In this document: positions 1 through 6,255 of the stretch, in pieces | Layout: every line of letters begins with the position of its first letter | How positions within the stretch are numbered: position 1 is the stretch's first letter | Source of the DNA: Bacillota bacterium | GTDB lineage: Bacteria; Bacillota; Clostridia; Lachnospirales; Bianqueaceae | Assembly (NCBI GenBank): GCA_017474705.1 | Contig: JAFVHC010000092.1 | Location: 1-18,683, forward strand | DNA: 18,683 nucleotides | Reading direction: 5' to 3' | Notes under the pieces: generated by a model | What the model saw: only the letters and a program-made list of their open reading frames with translations | What the model was told of the DNA's origin: nothing | Database searches by the model: none | Program-made: the position numbers and the translations under genes

Positions 1-2
1 AG

Positions 3-74
3 TGACCCGTGGGAGAATCGAACTCCCGTTACCGCCGTGAAAGGGCGATGTCTTAACCGCTTGACCAACGGGCC
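3..74 (-). tRNA. tRNA-Glu (anticodon UUC)
   Basis: Read on the minus strand this 72-base stretch folds as a normal tRNA. The acceptor arms are GGCCCGT and ACGGGTC, followed by discriminator A. The D-arm contains AGCGGTTAAGAC. The anticodon stem-loop is GCC-CTTTCAC-GGC with anticodon TTC, and the T-loop is GTTCGATTC. It closely resembles the tRNA-Glu of Bacillus as I remember it. The CCA tail is not encoded: the two bases after the discriminator are CT. It supplies glutamate to ribosomes and to tRNA-dependent tetrapyrrole synthesis where that pathway exists. A promoter lies just upstream. Its terminator, or further tRNAs, would lie beyond the left edge. Confidence 0.97.
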
Positions 75-107
75 ATGTATACCTTCATGTTTCATGAGGC
101 GAAGATT

Positions 108-137
108 AGTATACCATAAGGCCGGAGGGGCTGTCAA
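108..137 (-). promoter_or_regulatory. Promoter of the tRNA-Glu gene
   Basis: On the minus strand there is a perfect -35 box TTGACA (132-137) and a -10 box TATACT (108-113), separated by 18 bases. Transcription would start near position 101, about 27 bases before the mature tRNA 5' end. The near-consensus boxes fit a stable-RNA gene. Confidence 0.8.
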
Positions 138-160
138 GGCTTTGTCTAAATATTTTTGCA

Positions 161-189
161 TTCCAACTATGCCTGGGATATGGTACAAT
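161..189 (+). promoter_or_regulatory. Probable extended -10 promoter for the DUF1385 region
   Basis: A -10 box TACAAT (184-189) is preceded by TGG, giving the extended -10 form TGnTACAAT. The base run 17 bp upstream, TTCCAA (161-166), is only a weak -35 box, which is common with extended -10 promoters. Transcription would start near 196, leaving a leader of about 190 bases before the DUF1385 start codon. Confidence 0.5.
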
Positions 190-217
190 ATTGATATCGG
201 AATTGGACTTTAAAAAC

Positions 218-391
218 ATGCATGAAGCCTTTCGGATTTCTGAAATCCAGGATCATTTCATGGCGTATGAGGAGATCTACGAGCTGCCATGCAGTGATCA
301 TAGACATTACATGGGGTACGTTCATTTGCGTTATACCATGCATACAAAATGGTTTTCCAAAAGATCAAGTCAACAATGGAGGAAGATATGA
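218..391 (+). CDS. Small hypothetical ORF overlapping the DUF1385 start
   Basis: This is an open frame of 57 codons starting at ATG 218, which is the first in-frame ATG after the predicted transcription start. A TTG at 191 in the same frame lies upstream of that start site, so it is unlikely to be used. The product would be rich in His, Tyr and Glu, and I do not recognise it. Its TGA (389-391) overlaps the ATG of the next gene (388-390) as ATGA, a layout often seen with translational coupling. I see no clear ribosome-binding site before ATG 218, and a second frame is also open here, so it may be chance. It could also be the remnant of a longer gene. Confidence 0.3.
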   Translation: MHEAFRISEIQDHFMAYEEIYELPCSDHRHYMGYVHLRYTMHTKWFSKRSSQQWRKI

Positions 392-1103
392 AGATCGCGG
401 GAAGTTCGAGAAAAGATGGCATGACCTTGTACGGGCCGCATTATAAAGCGGAGGTCACAGTCAAAGACGGAACACCTGAAGTCAAGGTGACCAAACGCGC
501 CACCAAGATATCGCAGGGAAAACAAAAGAGATCCCCTTGGTCCGCGGGCTGGTGAGTCTGTTGGGCAACAATGGGCCGATGCTCGGTGTCCTCGGACTGG
601 AAGCGGTCGGAGAACTGCGGGAAGCCAAGGGCAAGAGCCGAGCGGCCGTCGATCTGATCAGTTTCGGTCTGACCGGGTATTTATTCTACAAGATCGCCGG
701 CAATGTGGGAGATCTGCGCAAATTCCATGGAGCAGAGCACATGGTCATCGGCGCGCACGAGCAGGGTCTCCCGAACGATGCGGAACATGTCAAGACCGTA
801 TCCCGGGTGTCTCCGCGGTGCGGGACGAACTGCGTGAGATTCTATCTGCCGGCACCGTTGGTCACGGCAATACTGCCCGGAAAAAGCACTATGATCAAGT
901 CCGTACTGGCCATGGCGCTGGCATACGAGGGGTTCCGCCTGGATCGGGAGAAGTATAAGAAATATGTCGGTCCATTCTACAAGCTGGGGTCGCTGTCGCA
1001 GCAGTATCTGACCACGGCTGAACCGGAAGAGGTCCAGCTGAATGCCGCGATCATGGCAATGGATGCTTTGCTCAAGGCAGAGGCCGGCGAAACGGAAGAA
1101 TAA
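388..1103 (+). pseudogene. DUF1385 (YqhQ-like) membrane protein gene with a -1 frameshift
   Basis: The gene starts at ATG 388 behind GGAGG (378-382) and begins MKIAGSSRKDGMTLYGPHYK. That frame stops at 553-555. The family sequence carries on in another frame from about 528 (EIPLVRGLVSLL) to the TAA at 1101-1103. Adding one A to the A-runs of GGGAAAACAAAAG (about 512-528) would join the two parts into a protein of about 238 residues. The second part has the hallmark DUF1385 motifs FHGAEH and SPRCGT, and hydrophobic segments that fit an integral membrane protein. The family is sometimes called a putative metal-dependent enzyme; its function is unknown. The break may be a true mutation, a sequencing error in an A-run, or less likely recoding. 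The two halves otherwise look intact, which suggests a recent or artefactual lesion. Confidence 0.8.
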
Positions 1104-1124
1104 AAGCAGATTTACCAAAAACGC

Positions 1125-1153
1125 TTGAAAAGATAAGCCGTTTATGGTTTAAT
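1125..1153 (+). promoter_or_regulatory. Promoter of the atp operon
   Basis: The -35 box is TTGAAA (1125-1130) and the -10 box is TTTAAT (1148-1153), with a 17-base spacer. TGG directly before the -10 box gives an extended -10 element. Each box matches the sigma-A consensus in five of six positions. Transcription would start near 1160 and read the atp genes after a leader of about 45 bases. Confidence 0.7.
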
Positions 1154-1170
1154 AAAAGATGACTTATTAT

Positions 1171-1186
1171 GCAGATTTGGATCTGC
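1171..1186 (+). promoter_or_regulatory. Small hairpin in the atp leader
   Basis: GCAGAT and ATCTGC form a perfect 6-bp stem with a TTGG loop. It sits four bases before the AAGGAG ribosome-binding site (1191-1196) of atpZ. No T-run follows, so it is not a terminator. It could protect the 5' end of the mRNA or affect initiation at the TTG start; either role is inference. Confidence 0.45.
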
Positions 1187-1204
1187 CTGTAAGGAGCAAT
1201 CGTT

Positions 1205-1501
1205 TTGCGTGATTCAAAAGAAGTGTTTCGCAGTCTGTCCATGCTGACGCAGGTCAGCCTGCAGCTGCTCATCCCCATCCTGATCGGGGTCTTCGGCGGG
1301 ATCGGATTAGATAAGACCCTGCACACCTCGCCGTGGATCACGGTGGTCGGAGCGGTCCTGGGTGTCGCCGCAGCATTCCGCAATCTGTACATGCTGGCTG
1401 TGCGCGAAAGCCGCCGCATCGAGCAGAGCGATCGGGTCAAACAGGCCAAGGCCGAAAGCGGATACCGGGTCTTTGAAGAAGAGGAAAAAGATGATCCATA
1501 A
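1205..1501 (+). CDS. atpZ: AtpZ/AtpI-family protein (first gene of the ATP synthase operon)
   Basis: This 98-residue protein has two membrane segments at about residues 15-35 and 43-65, with a glycine-rich turn (FGGIGLDK) between them. That is the pattern of the small AtpZ/AtpI proteins (PF09527) at the head of F1Fo ATP synthase operons. They are thought to help assemble the c-ring or assist Mg2+/Ca2+ supply, and are not part of the core enzyme. The start is TTG at 1205, chosen because AAGGAG (1191-1196) sits 8 bases upstream; no better start exists. The gene overlaps the next by 11 bases, so the two are probably translationally coupled. The family call rests on size, topology and position. 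Confidence 0.85.
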   Translation: MRDSKEVFRSLSMLTQVSLQLLIPILIGVFGGIGLDKTLHTSPWITVVGAVLGVAAAFRNLYMLAVRESRRIEQSDRVKQAKAESGYRVFEEEEKDDP

Positions 1502-2105
1502 AGAATCCCTGGTCTTTCAGCTGTCATGGAAGGTCGCGGCCCTATGTCTGATCACCTTTGTGATCGGTTGCTTTTTTACCGATCCATTGTCCTGGGGGCT
1601 GGGCGTCCTGGTCGGCTTCACGTTTACGGTGGTGCGGCTCCTCTGGCTGGACAGGACGGTGCGCAATGCCGTCACAAAGGACGAAAAAAGTGCATCCCGG
1701 TACGCCCGCTGGCAGTACGTGCTCCGGTATATCGTGAGTTTCGCCGTACTGGCCGGCGCCGCGCTCATCCCGCAGATCTCGGTGTACAGTGCGATGATCG
1801 CCATGTTCACACTGAAGATCGCCACCTTTATCCAGGGCTTTTTCGAAAAGAAGACGCCGCATGACGGCAGCGTCCAGTTCGAGACCTGGGTCGATGAAGA
1901 GGAAGAGGAAAAAGAGCAGGACTGGGACCGCTGGCAGACATACAATCTGAAAGCCAGGAAAAGACTGGAAAAGAAAGGCGGCCGTCTGGAGAAGGTCTCA
2001 CAGCAGACCGTGGAGCAGGCGGCGGAGAACGAAGCCTTTGTACAAGAACAAAAAGCGTCAGGCGAGGTCATGGAAGACCAGATCTCGCTGTTCGATGATC
2101 AATAA
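1491..2105 (+). CDS. atpI: ATP synthase subunit I-like protein with long acidic tail
   Basis: Residues 1-120 contain four hydrophobic segments (about 13-29, 35-53, 78-95 and 98-116), typical of ATP synthase protein I (PF03899), an assembly factor for the c-ring. The start is ATG 1491, which overlaps the end of atpZ; the same frame is open further upstream inside atpZ, but that extension is not plausible. The protein has 204 residues, where family members are usually about 120-135. The extra C-terminal 80 residues are soluble and highly charged, with a run of five Glu (136-140), a predicted helical stretch and the ending QISLFDDQ. That ending resembles a DNA sliding-clamp binding peptide, though this may be chance. 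The assignment of the membrane part is good; the role of the tail is unknown. Confidence 0.8.
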   Translation: MIHKESLVFQLSWKVAALCLITFVIGCFFTDPLSWGLGVLVGFTFTVVRLLWLDRTVRNAVTKDEKSASRYARWQYVLRYIVSFAVLAGAALIPQISVYSAMIAMFTLKIATFIQGFFEKKTPHDGSVQFETWVDEEEEEKEQDWDRWQTYNLKARKRLEKKGGRLEKVSQQTVEQAAENEAFVQEQKASGEVMEDQISLFDDQ

Positions 2106-2120
2106 GCAGGAGGTGATTTC

Positions 2121-2873
2121 TTGTCTGTATTGCTGCTCAATGCCGAGGAGATGGACTTTAACATACATGTGATCAAAGTCTTCAAGATCTTCGGTGTGAA
2201 GTTCGTGTTCACGAGTTCCTTGTGGAATGCGTTATGCATTGCGGTCGCGATCACGATCTTCTGTGCTATTGTGGGGCATAAAGTCCGCAAGGCAGATCCC
2301 CTGAAGCCGCAAAAAGGCATCGTCGGCCTGATGGAGGTGGCGGTCGAGTTCCTGAACAAGACCACACGCGATACCATGGGTCCGCAGAAGTACAATTTCG
2401 CGGCCTTCTACGGAGGTCTGATCATCTACATCATGGTATGTAACCTGTCCGGTCTGCTGGTCTGGTTCGTACCCTATGCGGATCGCGTCACGATCGACTT
2501 CATCCGTCCGCCCACAGCGGATATCGCGGTCACCCTGAGCATGGCGCTTATCACTTTCTTTATGACACAAGGATTTGCCATCAAGGAGAAAGGCGTAGGC
2601 AAGTGGCTCAAAGCGCTGACCGAACCGGTCCCGTTCCTGACACCGATCAACATCATCGGCGAAGTCGCGAACCCGATCTCACTCAGCTTCCGTCTCATGG
2701 GCAACATCCTGGCAGGTACGGTCATCATGGGCATCTACTACATGCTCCTCCCGTACTTCGCCTACATCATCTCACCCGCACTCCACTTCTACTTTGACGT
2801 CTTTGCCGGCGTCCTGCAGAGTTACATATTCATGATGCTGAGTATGATCTATGTAAGTGGGGGAATGGAATGA
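2121..2873 (+). CDS. atpB: F1Fo ATP synthase subunit a
   Basis: This 250-residue membrane protein forms the ion half-channels of the Fo motor next to the c-ring. The essential arginine is Arg191 in SLSFRLMGNILAG, matching Arg210 of E. coli. The C-terminal helix FDVFAGVLQSYIFMMLSMIY is typical of the family. Further upstream, the segment TEPVPFLTPINIIGEVANP leads into the arginine helix. The start is TTG 2121 behind a full AGGAGGTGA (2109-2117) three bases upstream. The gene follows atpI by 15 bases. An unusual 434-base non-coding block separates it from atpE, where most operons have only a short gap. Confidence 0.97.
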   Translation: MSVLLLNAEEMDFNIHVIKVFKIFGVKFVFTSSLWNALCIAVAITIFCAIVGHKVRKADPLKPQKGIVGLMEVAVEFLNKTTRDTMGPQKYNFAAFYGGLIIYIMVCNLSGLLVWFVPYADRVTIDFIRPPTADIAVTLSMALITFFMTQGFAIKEKGVGKWLKALTEPVPFLTPINIIGEVANPISLSFRLMGNILAGTVIMGIYYMLLPYFAYIISPALHFYFDVFAGVLQSYIFMMLSMIYVSGGME

Positions 2874-2874
2874 T

Positions 2875-2939
2875 ACAAGGCGAACAAAGTCGAGATGAGC
2901 CGCTTATGCTTGCATAAGGGCGGCGAAGCGAGACCTTGT
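2875..2939 (+). repeat. Long imperfect hairpin after atpB
   Basis: Starting one base after the atpB stop codon, this segment folds on itself. ACAAG (2875-2879) pairs with CTTGT (2935-2939), GTC (2889-2891) with GAC (2932-2934), GCCGC (2899-2903) with GCGGC (2920-2924), and TTATGC (2904-2909) with GCATAA (2912-2917). Between the GTC/GAC and GCCGC/GCGGC helices lies a symmetric purine-rich internal loop, GAGATGA opposite GAAGCGA, suited to sheared G-A pairs. No T-run follows, so it is not a normal terminator. It appears to be the first hairpin of the array that fills the atpB-atpE gap. Confidence 0.6.
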
Positions 2940-2946
2940 GAGCCGC

Positions 2947-3250
2947 AACAACCCGAGAACGAAGCAGCGGCAGCTGCGAAAGTTCGAGGAGTTGCGAGCG
3001 GTCGGAAGTGCGAAGCACGAAGGACGCGAGGTATCATTCGAAAATGATATGAGAACAACCCGAGAACGAAGCAGCGGCAGCTGCGAAAGTTCGAGGAGTT
3101 GCGAGCGGCCGGAAGTGAGAAGCACGAAGGAAGCGAGGTATCATTCGAAAATGATATGAGAACAACCCGAGAACGAAGCAGCGGCAGCTGTGAAAGTTCG
3201 AGGAGTTGTAGACAGCCGAAAGCACGTAGTGCGCAGGCTGTCGTTGTATC
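2947..3250 (+). repeat. 107-bp tandem repeat between atpB and atpE (two full copies and a diverged third)
   Basis: Copies begin at 2947, 3054 and 3161, each with AACAACCCGAGAACGAAGCA, so the period is exactly 107 bases. Copies 1 and 2 differ at three positions. Copy 3 is nearly identical for its first 48 bases and then diverges. The period is not a multiple of three and no reading frame is conserved, so it is not protein coding. Each unit can fold into three hairpins: (I) CAAC, CC, GAAC and GCAGC stems closed by a GGCA loop and separated by GA/GA and GAA/GAAA loops; (II) a GTC and GTGC stem; (III) TATCATT-CGAA-AATGATA. This points to structured RNA in the polycistronic message or a repeat spread by duplication. 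Its role is unknown. Confidence 0.9.
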
Positions 3251-3307
3251 ATGGAATTATCAATTATCATTATCATCTTTTGAAATTCATTTAAGGAGGA
3301 TTTTATT

Positions 3308-3601
3308 ATGGCAGAGTATAGTCTGGAACAGGGAAGCGCGTTGATCCTTGGTTGTTCCGCGATCGGTGCAGGTATCGCTATGATCGCCGGTATGGGTCCT
3401 GGTATTGGTCAGGGTTTCGCCGCTGGTAAAGGTGCGGAAGGCGTCAGCCGTCAGCCCGCAGCGTCCGGTGACATCATGCGTACCATGCTTCTGGGTGCCG
3501 CCGTTGCAGAGACGACCGGTATCTACTCTCTGTTCATCGCGATCATGCTGGTCTTCGCGAATCCGCTGGTCTCGAGATATTTAAGCATTTTCGGGAAATA
3601 A
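3308..3601 (+). CDS. atpE: F1Fo ATP synthase subunit c, probable Na+ type
   Basis: This 97-residue hairpin of two membrane helices forms the rotating c-ring. Helix 1 carries the glycine-rich run GAGIAMIAGMGPGIGQG and helix 2 carries the ion carboxylate Glu68 in AVAETTGIYS. Gln35, Val66, Glu68, Thr69, Thr70 and Tyr73 line up with Gln32, Val63, Glu65, Ser66, Thr67 and Tyr70 of the Na+-binding c subunit of Ilyobacter; only Ser66 is changed, to Thr, which keeps the hydroxyl. Na+ coupling is therefore likely. The start is ATG 3308 behind AAGGAGGA (3292-3299). The leader before it is AT-rich. Many c copies are needed per enzyme, so a special upstream region for extra translation or mRNA stability would make sense. 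Confidence 0.96.
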   Translation: MAEYSLEQGSALILGCSAIGAGIAMIAGMGPGIGQGFAAGKGAEGVSRQPAASGDIMRTMLLGAAVAETTGIYSLFIAIMLVFANPLVSRYLSIFGK

Positions 3602-3617
3602 GTAAGGAGGATCCACT

Positions 3618-4172
3618 ATGGGTACAGCCTTGTTGCTGCGATCGATCCTCCTGTCTGAAGAATCCTACATCATCGATTTTGGCGTAGCTCCGATGCAGAT
3701 CCTGTTCCATGCGATCATGGTACTGGTTCTGATCTTTGCCATCGCCAAACTTCTGATCAAACCTGTGCAGAACATGCTCCAGAAACGCCAGGATGCCATC
3801 CAGCAGTCGCTGGATAACGCGGCAGACCAGGCAAAGCAGGCAGAAGCCCTGCGTCTGGACTATGAAGAAAAGCTTGCGAACGCGTCCAAAGAGAAGGAAG
3901 CCATCCTGGAATTTGCTTATGCATCCGCCAAGGAGAAGGAAAACCAGATCATCAAGGACGCCCGTGAGGAAGCGGACCGGATCCGTGACCGCGCGCGCCG
4001 TGACATCGATCAGGAGCGTGAAAAAGCGAAAGACGAGATCCAGCAGGAGTCCATCAGTCTGGCCGCGGCCATGACTGAGAAACTGCTGCACAGTTACGTC
4101 GATCAGGATGTAGCGGACCGCCTTGTGGAGGATGCGATCCATGGATTGGAGGAAGCAGAGTGGTCGAAATAG
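3618..4172 (+). CDS. atpF: F1Fo ATP synthase subunit b
   Basis: This 184-residue protein is the peripheral stalk that holds F1 against Fo. A single membrane helix lies at about residues 25-46 (QILFHAIMVLVLIFAIAKLL). It is followed by a long charged coiled coil to about residue 155, rich in Lys, Glu, Ala and Arg, and then a C-terminal part that binds the delta subunit. The length is close to that of other Bacillota b subunits. The start is ATG 3618 with AAGGAGGA (3604-3611) just upstream. The coding end overlaps atpH by 13 bases, which suggests coupled translation of the two stalk partners. Confidence 0.95.
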   Translation: MGTALLLRSILLSEESYIIDFGVAPMQILFHAIMVLVLIFAIAKLLIKPVQNMLQKRQDAIQQSLDNAADQAKQAEALRLDYEEKLANASKEKEAILEFAYASAKEKENQIIKDAREEADRIRDRARRDIDQEREKAKDEIQQESISLAAAMTEKLLHSYVDQDVADRLVEDAIHGLEEAEWSK

Positions 4173-4705
4173 TTGCCGAAAGATACGCTAAAGCCCTGTT
4201 CGATGCGGCGCTGGACCAGAAACGTCTGGACGAAACGCTGAACGACAGCCGAACCGTACGCCGCGTGTTGGATGAGAATCCGGACCTGGTACGGTTTCTT
4301 TCCATGCCGAACGTCGGAGTGGAGCAGAAACTGGACGCGGCAGCGCGCATCTTCCGTCAGTCGATCGGTGAACCCCTCATGGGTTTCCTGCACGTTCTTA
4401 TCCGTGCGGATCGTACCGCGCACCTGCTGCAGGTGTTTGACGCTTTCGAAGATATGTACAGAGTCCATAACCGGCAGGCCGTTGCGGTCGTGACCTCGGC
4501 CAAAGAACTGTCAGCAGAAGAACTGGACAAGATCCGCGTGACCCTCAGCAAGGCCTCCGGCAAGGAGATCCTGCTGGAGAGTCAGGTCGACCCTTCTTTG
4601 ATCGGAGGCGTCGTGGTGCGGCTCGACGACATGATCTACGATAATTCCATCAAGTCTCAGCTTTCCCGTCTGACCCGCCATCTGCGGGATGTCCGGATCA
4701 GCTGA
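4160..4705 (+). CDS. atpH: F1Fo ATP synthase subunit delta
   Basis: This 181-residue delta (OSCP) subunit connects the top of the F1 head to the b stalk. The N-terminal helical domain begins AERYAKALFDAA, a typical opening. The C-terminal signature DPSLIGGVVVRLDDMIYDNS is followed by KSQLSRL, as in the family. The start is GTG 4160, supported by GGAGGA (4148-4153) six bases upstream and by the fit to the conserved N-terminus. It overlaps the end of atpF. The gap to atpA is 32 bases. Confidence 0.95.
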   Translation: MVEIVAERYAKALFDAALDQKRLDETLNDSRTVRRVLDENPDLVRFLSMPNVGVEQKLDAAARIFRQSIGEPLMGFLHVLIRADRTAHLLQVFDAFEDMYRVHNRQAVAVVTSAKELSAEELDKIRVTLSKASGKEILLESQVDPSLIGGVVVRLDDMIYDNSIKSQLSRLTRHLRDVRIS

Positions 4706-4737
4706 GCGTGAGATCAGAAAAGGTGGTGTGAGAACAG

Positions 4738-6255
4738 TTGAGTTTAAGACCTGAGGAAATCAGTTCCATAATCAAACAGGAGATCGAGCAGTATAAGAGC
4801 CCGGCTTCCCTGGACGAAGTCGGTACGATACTGGAAGTGGGCGATGGCATCGCCCGCATCTATGGACTGGAACGGGCCATGGCCGGCGAACTCTTGGAGT
4901 TCCCGGGCGAGGTCACGGGCATGGTCCTGAACCTGGAAGAAAACAATATAGGCGCGGTGCTGCTCGGCCCCGATGACGAGATCAAAGAAGGTGATCTGGT
5001 CAAGCGGACGGGCCGCGTGGCGCAGGTCCCCGTCGGCGACGCCATGATCGGCCGCGTCGTCAATGCTCTGGGCCAGCCGATCGATGGAAAAGGCCCCATC
5101 GTTACGGATAAAAGCCGTCCCGTCGAACGTATCGCGCATGGCGTCCTGGAGCGTAAATCCGTCGATACGCCGCTGCAGACCGGCATCAAGGCGATCGATT
5201 CCATGATCCCGATCGGCCGCGGCCAGCGTGAATTGATCATCGGTGACCGTCAGACCGGCAAGACCGCCATCGCGGTCGACACCATCATCAACCAGCGCGG
5301 TCAGAACGTGCTGTGCATCTACGTGGCGATCGGCCAGAAGGCCTCGACCGTAGCGCAGCTGGTCCGTACGCTGGAAGAGCATGGCGCCATGGATTATACG
5401 ACCGTCGTCGCGGCGACCGCCAGTGAGTTGGCACCGCTGCAGTACATCGCTCCGTATGCCGGCTGCGCCATTGGTGAAGAATGGATGGAAGAGGGCAAGG
5501 ATGTCCTGATCATCTACGATGATCTGTCCAAGCACGCGGTGGCGTATCGCGCCATGTCCCTGCTGCTGAAGCGCCCGCCGGGACGTGAAGCATATCCGGG
5601 CGACGTCTTCTATCTGCATTCCCGTCTTCTGGAACGTGCATCCCGTCTGTCCGAGGATCTGGGCGGCGGTTCCCTTACCGCGCTGCCGATCATCGAGACA
5701 CAGGCCGGTGACGTTTCCGCTTATATTCCGACCAACGTCATTTCCATCACGGACGGCCAGATCTATCTGGAAACCAACCTCTTCAACCAGGGCGTGCGTC
5801 CTGCTATCAACGCTGGTCTTAGCGTATCGCGTGTCGGTGGCTCCGCACAGACCAAGGCCATGAAGAGCACTTCGGCTTCCCTGCGTGTAGAACTGGCGCA
5901 GTACCGTGAACTGGAATCCTTCGCACAGTTCGGTTCCGAACTGGATAAGGATACGCTGACCCGTCTGGAGCACGGCAAGCGCATCGTCGAGATCCTCAAG
6001 CAGCCGCAGTATCAGCCCATGTCCATGCAGGACCAGGTCATGATCCTGTACGCGACCACGCATCGTTTCCTCGAGGACGTGCCGGTGGATCGTCTGCTGG
6101 AGTTCGAGAGACAGTTCATTCCGTTCGCGGCGGAGCAGCATCCGAAGATCGCCCTGAACATCGCGAATGAGAAAAAACTGAGCGACGAAACAGCTACGGA
6201 ACTGGAGCTGGCTCTGTCGCAGTTTAAGGAGATCTTCATGGGAGGTAACGCCTGA
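4738..6255 (+). CDS. atpA: F1Fo ATP synthase subunit alpha
   Basis: This 505-residue subunit provides three of the six nucleotide sites in the F1 head. The Walker A motif GDRQTGKT is at residues 169-176, and the signature PAINAGLSVSR is at 355-365; its Arg365 is the expected arginine finger that reaches into the beta catalytic site. The full length matches the family. The start is TTG 4738, with AGGTGG (4721-4726) 11 bases upstream; the in-frame GTG at 4726 is followed at once by a stop. The stop TGA shares one base with the ATG of atpG (TGATG). Long open frames on the opposite strand are by-products of codon bias. Confidence 0.97.
   Translation: MSLRPEEISSIIKQEIEQYKSPASLDEVGTILEVGDGIARIYGLERAMAGELLEFPGEVTGMVLNLEENNIGAVLLGPDDEIKEGDLVKRTGRVAQVPVGDAMIGRVVNALGQPIDGKGPIVTDKSRPVERIAHGVLERKSVDTPLQTGIKAIDSMIPIGRGQRELIIGDRQTGKTAIAVDTIINQRGQNVLCIYVAIGQKASTVAQLVRTLEEHGAMDYTTVVAATASELAPLQYIAPYAGCAIGEEWMEEGKDVLIIYDDLSKHAVAYRAMSLLLKRPPGREAYPGDVFYLHSRLLERASRLSEDLGGGSLTALPIIETQAGDVSAYIPTNVISITDGQIYLETNLFNQGVRPAINAGLSVSRVGGSAQTKAMKSTSASLRVELAQYRELESFAQFGSELDKDTLTRLEHGKRIVEILKQPQYQPMSMQDQVMILYATTHRFLEDVPVDRLLEFERQFIPFAAEQHPKIALNIANEKKLSDETATELELALSQFKEIFMGGNA

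Larger units (their letters stand above)
75..387. other. Intergenic region with divergent promoters
   Basis: This stretch of about 310 bases lies between the tRNA and the broken DUF1385 gene. It holds two back-to-back promoters (minus strand 108-137, plus strand about 161-189), then roughly 190 bases that are AT-richer than the rest of the window. The only possible gene in it is the small ORF at 218-391. I see no clear terminator, repeat or riboswitch fold here. Confidence 0.6.

Noticed and set aside
1171..1186. Leader hairpin as a terminator or riboswitch
   Set aside because: It has a 6-bp stem, no T-run and too little sequence for a known riboswitch.
2875..3156. Hairpins after atpB as an intrinsic terminator
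   Set aside because: None is followed by a T-run, and the essential atpE-atpC genes lie downstream without a clear promoter of their own.
2947..3250. Possible CRISPR array
   Set aside because: The repeats are long, directly adjacent and have no unique spacers; there are no cas genes.
2830..3344. Several short open frames on both strands within the repeat block
   Set aside because: The 107-base period shifts the frame in each copy, and the products are low-complexity Arg/Ser/Glu repeats; the region is better explained as non-coding.
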